The position numbers and the translations under genes were made by a program. 64,000 nt of DNA from Mesoplasma entomophilum (lineage in GTDB: Bacteria > Bacillota_I > Bacilli_A > Mycoplasmatales > Mycoplasmataceae), in contig NZ_CP024966.1 of the NCBI RefSeq assembly GCF_002804125.1, positions 310,001 through 374,000 on the forward strand, read 5' to 3'. The notes beneath the pieces are model-generated. The model saw only the letters and a list, made by a program, of their open reading frames with translations, did not search any database and had not been told where the DNA came from. Shown in pieces: positions 43,047 to 52,973 of the stretch (position 1 is its first letter; each line of letters begins with the position of its first letter).

Positions 43047-44273
43047 TTATATATTGTATTTTTTTGAAAGATATTTATTGTATTGAATTGTACCTTCAAT
43101 AAGTTCATCATTAATAAGTAAATTATTACCATTAATTAATTCTAAATTATCACCATCTGCTGCATACATATTAAGTTTTTCATTTTTTTTCGATAAAAAC
43201 ATGTATTTATTTTGTAAACTTGTTTTTATTCTATGTGTATTTGCATCTATATAGACCAAATTTCTTCAATTATCTATTTCTATATACTCATTATAGTTAC
43301 TTATTAATGAAAAAGGTATAACATGGTCTAATTCAAAACCAATTTGCTTTTTAATATTATGCTCGTTGAAATAATTTTCCTTAGTTGACATAGATCTCGC
43401 AAATTTTATTTGATTTCTATCAATTTTTTTAAAATTAAATTCAATACTATTTAATTTATTATTAAATTGAAAAAGAGCAAAGCCTTTTAATATTGAAAAA
43501 ATTTCCTGTGCTTCATTTTTTCAATTATTATAATCTTTTTTGTATATTTTTTTCACATTTTTATCTGGTGTCCCTATTTTTTTAAGATCTTCAAATAATA
43601 TATTTTTTTCACTTTTTGCTATTTTTCTATACTCTATAATCAAATTTACTAAATAATTATTATCAATTTTTTTACCTTTGTAATCAAAATCAAATCAAGT
43701 TACAAACAAAAAGAATTCATCAAAAGTCATATAATTCAAATTAGGATTAGATATAAGATCAAATATGCATTTTAATAAATTAGATAAAGAAAGTTCTATT
43801 TTTTTCTTTAAAAGTATTTCTAGACTTATGTCTGAATTATCATATTTAAGAAAAAAATCGCTATTAATTTTAAAATAATGTGCAACGCATTTTTTATATG
43901 GGTTTAATTTATTTTTATTTTGATCAAATCTATCAATTACCTCTAATCGTGCAAGATCTACAAGTAAATTTTTTTTAATAGCCATAGCGCTGCCTTGAGA
44001 AATAGCTTCATTTATTAATTTAACAAAAAGCTCATATTCAGGAAATTCATGCAACTTAAAACCATTAGGTTTATTTTTCTTATTGTATTCATCGCCTCTG
44101 GGAATTTCAATAAATTCTTTATTTATCTTTTTATATGAGTCATATATAGCCTTTATTTTATCTGTTGTTATTCTATTATGTTGAAATAAATGCATTCCTC
44201 TATAATCTTTTGAAGAAATTCTATATTCTAAGAAATTTTTAACGTCTTTATAATTATTACTTAGTCTTAACAT
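43047..44273 (-). CDS. HNH endonuclease, probable restriction enzyme
   Basis: 408 aa, minus strand. The HNH motif lies in the C-terminal part: LDHVIPFS (D316-H317), NWRNLVYID (N338) and H347 in ANTH, with the spacing of classical HNH nucleases. The N-terminal 250 residues are helical and unrecognised; they may recognise the DNA site. AAAGGGA lies 8 bases before the ATG (44273). Two TGA codons near residues 194 and 336 are Trp. Convergent with the two methyltransferase genes and separated from them by one bidirectional terminator, so it is most simply their cognate restriction nuclease; it could alternatively be an independent HNH gene. Confidence 0.78.
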
Positions 44274-44510
44274 TTTCTGCTCCCTTTATTATTTTTTTAT
44301 AAGGTAATTTTATAATAAAAAATAAATAATTTATAAATTACATTTTTAAAAATATCATTTATTATGAATTCTTATGTCTTAAAAACTAAAAACTACATAA
44401 TTTAAAGGTCCTAAAGTTTCTATATCACAGGATAATTTTTTATTTTATAACTTAATAATATTAATAAATGATAATGTATTAATAAAAAGAAACTAAGATT
44501 TTTTCATAAT

Positions 44511-45124
44511 AATTTAATTTTTATTAATAACTTAAAAATACAAGAGCAACTTAAAGTAGAGTTGCTTTTTCTTTATGAACGCTTTTCAAATAAGACTATT
44601 AATTTAATTAATAAGTTATCATTTAAAATACAAAATATTGAAAACAACATTAATCAATTCACAGATATTGATTTTTCATCAAATATTTACAATGAATTTA
44701 AATTAAAAGTTCTAATGAATCAAGATATCATTGAAAACAAAATAGAATCAATTGATGAAAATTTTAAATAAATTGATTTAAAAAAACTTGGACAGTTAAT
44801 TAATGAAATCATTTATAAATTAAATGAAAATTAAATTTTAACTATCAAGAAACTAAAACAATTTATATTAGCAACATATGAAATTGATTTTGAAACAATC
44901 GAAATCAATTTTTCTAAAAACAAAAATAAGTTTGAATACTTTTCACATATGAATATATTAGGTTCTAATTCAAATGCTGACATGAAATACTGGGAATTAG
45001 TCTAAATGCTTCAGATATGCAAATAAAACAAGCTTATAAAACAATAGCGAAGAAAGTATATGCAGATAATAATAAAGACCCAGAAGCTCATGAAATGATG
45101 AAACAAATAAATAAAAACATATAA
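44511..45124 (+). pseudogene. Decayed copy of the DnaJ-like gene
   Basis: Same-direction copy of 48894-49547. Long matches include the stretches around [25 protein letters not shown] and DIIENKIE. In-frame TAA codons at about 44769 and 44833, plus deletions near the J-domain (the HPD region is disrupted: AAGTATATGCAG replaces the HPD segment), show it is dead. It is followed directly by a fragment of the downstream membrane gene. Confidence 0.9.
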
Positions 45125-45203
45125 TATATTAAAAGGTAAAAAAATAGTGAATAGTGAAATAAGAAAATTAATATTAACAATTGATTTTTTATTAGGATTG
45201 GAA
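45125..45203 (+). pseudogene. 5' fragment of the membrane gene, joined to infB sequence
   Basis: Matches 49545-49603 (start of the 261-aa membrane protein: KIRKL... followed by hydrophobic codons), then stops abruptly. At 45198-45203 the bases TTGGAA occur in the membrane gene (49598), in this junction, and in infB (40584), and infB sequence continues. This is a recombination joint. Confidence 0.85.
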
Positions 45204-45696
45204 CTATTACATTAAGTGATGTTACTTTAGCTTCAACTTTAACTGATGGGTTGTATTAATCTATGGATTTAATGTAAGACCTGATGCAGTTGTAGGTAAA
45301 AAAGCTGAAGAATAAGGTATTGAAATTCGTTTACATAACATTATTTACAAAGTTATTGAAGTATTAGAAGATGCAGCTAAAGGGATGTTAGATCCAGAAT
45401 ACAAAGAAGTAGTTACAGGATCAGCTGAAATTAGAGCAACATTCAAGTACTCTGACATCGGAACAATTGGTGGATTACATATTGTTGATGGAAGTATTGA
45501 ACGTAAATCTAAAGTTCGTATTATTAGAAATGGTATTGTTATTTATACTGGAGAATTAGCAACTTTAAAAAATTTAAAAGATGATATTAAAGAAGCTAAA
45601 ATCAACTCAGAAGGTGGATTAACAATCAAAAACTTTAATGATATCAAAGAAGGCGATATTGTTGAAGGGTATAAGGAAGAAGAAGTTAAGAAATAA
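45198..45696 (+). pseudogene. Duplicated infB 3' end
   Basis: Copy of infB 40584-41083. The first 180 bases have a small deletion (near 45250) and a GAA-to-TAA stop near 45312. The last 103 codons (from ATG 45385) remain open and differ from IF-2 at about four residues. It could still give a free C2-domain peptide, but AAAGGG directly abuts the ATG, so translation is doubtful. Confidence 0.9.
45198..45696 (+). repeat. Direct repeat of the infB 3' end (40584-41083)
   Basis: About 500 bases in the same orientation as the intact infB end. The left edge is the TTGGAA joint at 45198; the right edge is at the end of the reading frame, after which sequence differs from that after infB. Confidence 0.88.
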
Positions 45697-45774
45697 TCAG
45701 AAAACTGTTTTTCTATAATTTAAGAATTTAATAGTTAAAAATGGTAAAATTTTAATAATAAGTGAGGTTAGATA

Positions 45775-47907
45775 ATGATTGTCACAAAAGTTAAAAATTT
45801 AAATAAAAAATCTTTTAAAGAATACAGTGGACCAATTACAGAATTCAATGAAGTTAATATTATATTTGGATACAATGGTAAGGGTAAGACTTCTTTGGCA
45901 ACAGGAATAATTGAAGAAGTTTTAAAAGGCAATGTTAATGATATTAAAAATTACAGATTTTTTAATCAAAAATATGTAACTGAAAATCTTCTACTAAGTC
46001 AAAGTGATGAATCAAAAATAAAAGGTGTTACTGCCAATTTTGGAAAAACACTCATTGATATAGAAAAAAATATAGAAGAAACAGAAAATTTAATTGTTAA
46101 TATTGAACCTTTTTTAAAAAATAAAAAAAATTTAGAAGCAGAAATTGAAGAGGAAATAAATGAAATTTTCAAAACAAAAAAAGGTAATACAAAGATTAAT
46201 AAAATTAAATATGAAAATATTTATGATTTAATAAATATTTATGAAAATTTTATAGAAGATGCTTTAAAAATAGAACATTCGAAAGAAAGACTTTTGAAAA
46301 TCGAAGGTAGTGATTCTTTAGAAAAAGAATTACAACAAAAAGAAATGTTAATTATTCCAGAACTTAACTATATATCAAGCAAAAAAATTGAAAAGGCTTC
46401 AAATATTTTTCAAAAAAATTTTGTTCAGAATCATATTCCTTCATATAAAATTATACAGTGATTAAATGATGGACTTGAACTACACAAAGAACATAAAAAA
46501 TGTGAGTTTTGCGGAAGTATCATAAATTTAGAAGATATAAAATTTAGGATAGAAAAGTATAACTTAGATGATAAACAAAAATCTAAAGCTTTTTTATTTG
46601 TATTAAATAAAGAGTTAAATGAGTTTAATAATCAACTAGAAATTGTTAAGAAAAATCAAAAAACAATTCAATTCTCATTAAAAGCAAATTTATCAAATGA
46701 TTTTGATACAATTTCTTTAAATCATGAAATTATATCATTTTTTATAAAAACAATTAATGAAAAGATTAATAACATAGCGATGAAAGTTACTTTTGAATCA
46801 GAAAAATTACTTAAGGTTATTGATTCTTCGATAGCTAGTTTTAAAAATATTCAAAATTCAAAAGAAAATGAAATAAATTTAATGAATAAAATGATAAAAA
46901 AAACAAGCCTATTAATAAAAGGATCCGTAGGTTTGGAAATAAGAAATAATTCATTAATTAATAAAAAAATGCGGTTATTAAATGAAATACAAAGCAAAAT
47001 AGTTAATATAGAAAAAGAAAATAAAACTTATTTTGAAAAGATTAATATCCTTAGAAATAGTAAAACAAATAAAACAGATTTTGCTGAACACTTAAGTCAA
47101 ATTTTAGAAAACTTAGAAATAAATTTACAATTAGTGCTTATTGAAGGCGATTATTTATTGAAACATTCAATGTCAGATTCTATTTTAACATTAAGCGATA
47201 TTAGTGAAGGAGAAAAGAATTTGCTAGGATTACTTTATTTTTACTATGAATTGTTTATTGATAAAGAACAAAACAATTTAAAAAGTGAGATTGATATTAT
47301 AGTTATTGATGATCCAATATCAAGTATTGATGATTCAAACAAAATGTATATATTAAGCTTATTGAAAGATTTAATAACTAAAAAAATAAATAAAAAGTTT
47401 CAATTATTTATTTTAACTCATGTTTGAGACGATTTTTGTAATTTATCATATAGTAGTAATAATAATAAAAAAATTTCATTATTTGAAATTAAGAAGAATC
47501 AAGTGACAAGTTATATTGAAGAAATTAGAACAATTGAGTCTCCGTATAAACAACAATTTAAGGAAATTTATAATTTTTCAAAAAATGGTAAATTAGAAGA
47601 AATGTCTGATTGCGAAATGTATCACTATCCAAATGCTATGAGAAAAATCCTTGAAGAGTTTTTGAATTTTAAGTGTTCTAAAGAAATAAAAGCAACGCAG
47701 GGTAACATAAATACTATTAGTAAAGTTTTATGTGGAGAAAATATTTCAAATAACGATAGAAAAAAAATAAGTGTTCTATTGAATGTTTGTAATATACTTT
47801 CGCACAAAATTTCAAGGCATCCAAAAGAAATATTGGACTCAGCAAAGTTTTTAATGAGTAAAATAAAAATAACTGATAAGTTACACTATGATTCAAATAA
47901 AACATAA
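45775..47907 (+). CDS. PrrC/RloC-like AAA_13 ATPase, possible anticodon nuclease
   Basis: 710 aa. ABC-type ATPase parts are split by a long coiled coil: Walker A GYNGKGKTS at about residues 32-40; a CEFCG hook-like CxxC at about 243-246; signature SEGEKN near 477; Walker B with DDP at 512-514 (IVIDDPISSIDD); then FILTHVWDD. The C-terminal 120 residues contain R623-x3-E627 and H677, which resemble the Arg-Glu-His arrangement of the PrrC/RloC tRNA anticodon nucleases. The CxxC hook recalls RloC. The nuclease activity is inferred, not proved. The start has GAGG upstream. It lies in the second duplicated interval next to a 192-aa partner. Confidence 0.7.
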
Positions 47908-47933
47908 ATTTTAAAGTTTTTAGAAAGGGAAAA

Positions 47934-48512
47934 ATGAGCATTGAAAATTTAAAAAGAAATAATATTTTCAAATACAAATGTCTAGAGTTAATATATTCAA
48001 TAAATAAATTTCAAATTGAAAAACAATCGTGAAAATACTTTGATTTTGAAAATGTTTTGTTAACAAAATTACAGCCTACAGAATTAAATACTTTAACTTT
48101 TCTATTGAGATCTTTTAAGGAATTATATGAAAATGAAGATCCAAAAATATTTGAAGAAAATCAAAACATATTTTTTTTCGCACATAAATTTAGGAATGTA
48201 AATTGACACAAGGATTCCTATTTAAGCAACGTAAAAGACATAGCTGAATCAATGCTTCTTAAAAAAATATTGTCTTTTGATGATATTGAAAATATCAATA
48301 AAGTAATCGATAAAACTAAAAAAAATGAAAATAAAATATTAGACATAAGTTTAATATTTCAAAGAAATGCAAATTCTGATTTAGTATTACTTTTAATTGC
48401 AGATAATATTGAATATGTATATACTGTCGATGAGTCTTTTTTAATTTTAGTTTTTTCAATTTTTAACGAAGCATTAATAAATATGTACAGATTCCTTTTT
48501 AATGATTTATAA
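47934..48512 (+). CDS. Unknown 192-aa protein next to the ATPase
   Basis: Begins 26 bases after the ATPase gene behind GAAAGGGA, so it is probably co-transcribed. It is a helical soluble protein (SIENLKRNNIFKYKCLELIY ... ADNIEYVYTVDESFLILVFSIFNEALINMYRFLF) ending in a hydrophobic helix. No HNH, kinase or other motif is visible. It might be an antitoxin-like or sensor partner of the PrrC/RloC-like protein, but that rests on position alone. Confidence 0.6.
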
Positions 48513-48545
48513 ACTATTTTAATATAAAAATAAAGAATATTTCTT

Positions 48546-48860
48546 ATGAAAAGACGCTCTAAATATATAAGGAAAGAAGATTTTGTTTATATTGATCCGT
48601 CATATGACAAAATAAAAAAATGATACATTTGCTCAATATAATAAAAATGAGTTTGGAAAAGATGAACAAATTAAGTTAGCAAAATTTATAGAAAAATTGA
48701 GTAAAAAGGGGCATATGTGATGATATCAAATCATAATACGGATTTTGTTAGAAAAATATATGCAAATTTTAAAATAGAAATATTTTATGCTAAGAAAACT
48801 ATAAATTCAAGAACTGGCGGTAGAGGAAAAGTAGGAGAATTATTAATAACAAACTATTAA
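48546..48860 (+). pseudogene. Remnant of a Dam-type (GATC) adenine methyltransferase
   Basis: Only the C-terminal third is left, in three frames. Segments in order: KEDFVYIDPSYDKIK (motif IV DPPY changed to DPSY), a frameshift, then TFAQYNKNEFGKDEQIKLAKFIEKL, a frameshift near 48717, then ISNHNTDFVRKIYANF and INSRTGGRGKVGELLITNY. These blocks match the DpnM/Dam family in order. It is a broken relic of a former R-M or solitary methylase in this island. Confidence 0.85.
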
Positions 48861-48893
48861 AAAAAGAATACAATGAGATTGTAAGAGGTTTTA

Positions 48894-49547
48894 ATGATGA
48901 AAAATTCAAATTTTATTAATAACTTAAAAATACAAGAGCAACTTAAAGTAGAGTTGCTTTTTCTTTATGAACGCTTTTCAAATAAAACTATTAATTTAAT
49001 GAATAAGTTATCATTTGAAATACAAAATATCAAAAACAATATTAATCAATTCACAGATACTGATTTTTCATCAAATTTATATAATGAATTTAAACTAAAA
49101 GTTTTAATGAATCAAGATATTATTGAAAACAAAATAGAATTAATTGATGAAAACTTCAAAGAAATTGATTTAAAAAAGCTTGAACAGTTAATGAATGAAA
49201 TCATTTACAAATTAAATGAAAATTACATTTTAACTATTAAAAAATTAAAACAATTTATATTAGCAACATATGAAATTGATTTTGAATCAATTGAAATCAA
49301 TTTTTCTAAAAACAAAAATAGGTTTGAAGACTTTTCACATAAAAATATATTAGGCTCTAATTCAAGTGGCGACTTCTGATCTTATGAAATACTGGGAATT
49401 AGTCTAAATGCTTCAGATATGCAAATAAAACAAGCTTATAAAACATTAGCTAAGAAGTATCATCCAGATAATAATAAGGACCCAGAAGCTGAAGAAATGA
49501 TGAAACTAATAAATAAAGCATATAATATATTAAAAGGAAAAGAATAA
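48894..49547 (+). CDS. DnaJ-like J-domain protein
   Basis: 217 aa. The first 155 residues are helical and unrecognised. The C-terminus is a J-domain: [50 protein letters not shown], including the HPD motif that stimulates DnaK. A J-domain at the C-terminus, without Gly/Phe or zinc regions, marks it as a specialised co-chaperone rather than DnaJ. ATG 48894 or 48897 is possible after AAGAGG. Its stop overlaps the next gene by 1 base. A decayed copy lies at 44511. Confidence 0.88.
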
Positions 49548-50332
49548 TGAAGAGTAAAATAAGAAAATTAAAATTGTCAATTGGTTTTTTATTAGCATTG
49601 GAAGCTTTAATTATATTATCAATGGTTATATTATCATTTAAATGATCATGACTAATCTTTTTAACAGCTGGAGTTGGATATATATTATTTGTATTACACA
49701 ATTTAGTATTTGTAATAAGAAGAAAAGTTATTATAAAAAAATTTAATAATACAATTAAAGAAAATTTAATCTTTAAGTCATATATTGAAAAAAGAAATTA
49801 TATTCATAACTTTTTAATATTTTATACATCATTTTTTATATTAGTATTTGTAACTATTGCAACAATAATATTTTTATTTGTAAATGATACAGATAATAGT
49901 ATTGCCCTAGATTTATTAAGTTTAATTTCTGCTGCTTTAGTAATAGTTTCTCCATTTTTAGGAGCATTTTATAAAAAGATAGCAAATATAACGCAAACTG
50001 AAGGTGATATGAAAACTGATGCACTTAGAAAAGATATTAAATATGTAATAACAGGTAATACAAGTTTAAATAAGGCAATTAATGATATAAATTTAAATAC
50101 TAAAACAATTGAACTATTAAAAAATGAAAAAGATATCAATTCACAAAAAATAGTAAAAAGATTAAATAATCGTATTAATAATATTAATGAACAAATTTCA
50201 TTATTTGAAGTATATTTATTATTTGAAGCTTTCTTAAAAGAAATTGATGAAAAAGCTAAAATTAAAGAATTTAAAAACAATATTTTAACTAAAAATAACT
50301 TATCAGATATAGTAGCTATTTTAAATAAATAA
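49547..50332 (+). CDS. Unknown membrane protein of the DnaJ-like operon
   Basis: 261 aa. Four spans: near residues 12-30, 36-55, 88-112 and 120-142. A soluble cytosolic helical domain of about 115 residues follows (TSLNKAINDINLNTKTIELLKN ... DEKAKIKEFKNNILTKNNLSDIVAIL). The start overlaps the DnaJ-like stop (TAATG), so they are coupled and probably act together, for example with the J-protein working at this membrane partner. The first 59 bases recur as a fragment at 45125. It has no recognised family. Confidence 0.75.
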
Positions 50333-50350
50333 AAGAAGGGAAAAACTATT

Positions 50351-51070
50351 ATGAGCAATAGAATGAATGAAAAAATTGAAATGTCAGAACAAGAAATTAA
50401 GTATAGAGATTTAAAAATTCAAAAATATGTAATAAAAGATATTTTGCAAAAAGTTGTGAAAGCTGGTTTTGACAAAACAAATCTTTATTTTGTTTCTCAA
50501 GAAGGTGAAGCAAGACAAGCATATAAATTTATGATGTTTACTAAACAATGAGTAAGTTCTATTATTAAAGAAGTTGAGTTATTACCAATAAAAGAAAAAT
50601 ATAAAATTAAAGCTATAAAAAAACTAATAAAATTAGAAAACTTTGAAATAATTAAAGAAAAAAGATTAAAAACATATGAGATAGATCAAAAGTTTTTAGA
50701 TTTAGTAATTCAAAAATTAATATCAAAGAATAAATTGATATCAATTAGAAAACTTAAGAAAAAACTTTTTATTTTAACTGATAATCGTAAGAAACAATAT
50801 ACTAATAATTTGAATGTTTTAAATAGTATTAATTTTAAAACAACACAAGACCAAAAGAAAAAGTATCAAAATTTATGAGATAAAGAATTAAACGAGTATT
50901 TAAAGGAAAGAGAAATAGCTTTAACTAGATTAAAAGACCCTAAGAGATATAATTTTTTAAATGATTATTATAAAAAAGATCCTAAGAATACATTATTAAA
51001 AGATTTTAAACCTGATAAAGAAAAATATGAGATATTTAAATTATTTATAAAAGGTGAATTCAATGTTTAG
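50351..51070 (+). CDS. Unknown 239-aa protein between the membrane gene and rsmE
   Basis: Soluble, Lys-rich, helical protein starting MSNRMNEKIEMSEQEIKYRDL. The middle has EIDQKFLDLVIQKLISKNKL and a long basic helix region. No motif is recognised. AAGAAGGGA precedes the start, 18 bases after the membrane gene. The stop overlaps the rsmE start by 8 bases. It appears to be a lineage-specific part of a four-gene operon (DnaJ-like, membrane, this gene, rsmE). Confidence 0.7.
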
Positions 51071-51776
51071 ATATTTTGTTGAAATTAAAAAAGAAAATAA
51101 TTTTATTATTAATAATAACGATGTGCATCATATAAAAAATGTTGTAAAACTTAAAAATAATGAAATTATTGAATGTGTTTATGAAAAAGAAGTTTATCAA
51201 ACAAAGATTATTGATTTAACTATTGAAAATAATGTGATTGTTGAAATTATTAATAAAGTAGAAACAACAATAAGCAATGTTAAAAAAGTTTTAATAGCTG
51301 GAGTTTTAAGAGAACAAAAATGAGATTATTTATTGCAAAAATCAACTGAACTTGGAGTTGATGAGATCATTCCTGTTATTTTTAAACGAAATGTAGTAAA
51401 AATAGATGAAAAAAAGATTGATCAAAAACTTCAAAGATGACAAGCAATTTGTGATACAGCTGCTAAACAAGCAAAAAGAACAACAATTCCTGTTGTTAAT
51501 AATTTAATAACTAATCTAAAAGACTTAAAAAACAATTTATGTGATTTAAATCTTGTGGCTTGAGAAGAAGAAAAAAATATTGAACTTAAAACATATTTAA
51601 CACAAGACTTTAATTCAATTAGTTTTATTATTGGGTGTGAAGGTGGAATTGATGTTAGTGAAATTAAAATTCTGCATGAAATAGGTTTTAAAAATGTTAG
51701 TCTAGGAACTAATATATTAAGAGCAGAAACTGCTCCAACTTATATTTTAAGTAGCTTAATTTATGAAAATAAATAA
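51063..51776 (+). CDS. rsmE: 16S rRNA (uridine-1498-N3)-methyltransferase RsmE
   Basis: SPOUT-fold methylase making m3U1498; 237 aa. KWDYLLQKSTELGVDEIIPVIFKRNVV near residue 86, IIGCEGGIDVSEIKILHE near 195 and the knot ISLGTNILRAETAPTYILSSLIY-type end (GTNILRAETAPTYILS near 219) are the RsmE blocks. The ATG at 51063 is preferred: AAAGGTGAA at 51050-51058 is its ribosome site, and the upstream GTG lies within that site. In Firmicutes rsmE often follows prmA/dnaJ, so the DnaJ-like neighbour is notable. Confidence 0.93.
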
Positions 51777-51807
51777 TCTTAGTATTTAAAATAAGGACCA
51801 ATAAGTA

Positions 51808-51893
51808 TATAATTAAAAAGTGTCTGGCACCGCCTTTCCTTAATTATCAATTATATTTTAGCCAGACACATCACCCTAACCGGTGATTTTTTT
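51808..51893 (+). ncRNA. Structured RNA element or attenuator of unknown class
   Basis: TATAAT at 51808-51813 would start a transcript near 51820. The RNA then forms a perfect 9-bp stem GTGTCTGGC (51820-51828) with GCCAGACAC (51861-51869) enclosing a 32-base loop, directly followed by a terminator: ATCACC/GGTGAT (51870-51875, 51882-51887) and T-run to 51893. The loop side CACCG (51829-51833) could pair with CGGTG of the terminator, allowing an alternative fold. This is a riboswitch-like or sRNA layout; no known class is recognised. Confidence 0.5.
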
Positions 51894-51923
51894 ATATAAT
51901 TAATATAATGTGAGGTAAATATT

Positions 51924-52973
51924 ATGTTCCAATTATTAAAAGAATATGTTAATCAAAATAACAAAAAAGATAAAAGCAAATTAAATGAAATAAACGATAT
52001 AAAACCATATTTTACAAGTGGTTCAGGGATTAGCAGCCCTTCATTTTCAAAAGATTTAAATGAGGCTATTATTTATATTAGCAATCATAAAACTTCAAAT
52101 ATTAATAATAAGTATGAAGATATAGTAGGAATTAAACAAATAAAATATTTCGGTAGAGCAAATGATTGAAAAATCGATCAAGAAATTTATAAGCCCACAT
52201 CAAAAAATAAAGTAATGGAACTAGCATTTCAAAAAGAAAAAAAATTTAAATTGCATGTTTTTATAAAAAATAAACCTTCGCATTTTGTTTATTTAGGAGA
52301 ATACTACATTAATAATAAAATGTGAATATCTGATCTGCAAAATATGCAGTATCAATTACTGCCTCATTTTGAAAGCAAAAAAAGAGATAATTATTTAAGA
52401 AGCTTAGCAATGAATGATAAAAGCAATATAAAAAGTCATAAAACAATAATTGTGAAAGAAAATTTAGCGCAGAATGATACTTCTGAATTAGTTGAAATAT
52501 TAAGAGAAATTAAATATGCAGCTAATTATAATATAAAAGCATTTATAAATAATTCTTCGAAAACTTATGATGACGCAATAGACAAAATTCAGAAGTATAA
52601 TTTAATACATGAAGAACAAATAAGAACATTTAGCAAATCTTTTGAAAACAATAAAAATTTTATTGTTAAAGAAGGTAAATTTGCAGATTTAGTTATAAAA
52701 GATTTTTCAAAGAAAAAAATTGATATTTATGAATTCAAGACTGTTCATGACAAAAATATAATTGGACAATTAACAAAATCAATAGGACAATTATATTTTT
52801 ATGAATATTTGTTAAGAAAAGATTCAGATTTTTGGCAAGAAGAATATAAAGTTACTAAAAATATAGTTATGATTGAAGTTGAAAAAAATATAACTGATTT
52901 AAATTTTAATACAGTCAATAATTTTGTTGTAAATAATTCAGAAATGAATATAGAATGGAAGGAAGCATATTAA
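51924..52973 (+). CDS. Probable modification-dependent nuclease: SRA-like plus PD-(D/E)XK
   Basis: 349 aa. The N-terminal half (about residues 24-135) has the pattern of SRA/YDG-like base-reading domains in McrA-type and DUF3427 proteins: GSGISSPSFSKD, YFGRANDWKIDQEIYKP, then KFKLHVFIKNKPSHFVYLGEYYI. The C-terminal half has a PD-(D/E)XK core: FADLVIKD (D255), IYEFKT (E270, K272) and GQLYFYEYL after it. Together they suggest a type IV enzyme cutting modified phage DNA. The match is by eye. A TATAAT sits at 51904-51909. The stop overlaps the udk start by 1 base (TAATG), so the defence gene is coupled to udk. Confidence 0.62.

Larger units (their letters stand above)
44511..45203 (+). repeat. 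Direct repeat of the dnaJ-like gene and membrane-gene start (48894-49603)
   Basis: Same orientation, decayed in this copy. It ends exactly at the infB joint. Together with the infB repeat it defines a tandem duplication running from infB (40584) to the membrane gene (49603). Confidence 0.85.

Noticed and set aside
47934-48512. Septu-type PtuB (HNH) partner of the ATPase
   Set aside because: The 192-aa protein has no HNH or other nuclease residues in a recognisable arrangement.
51820-51893. Known riboswitch (2'-dG/purine, preQ1, fluoride, T-box)
   Set aside because: None of the conserved core sequences of these classes is present; only the two-hairpin layout is supported.
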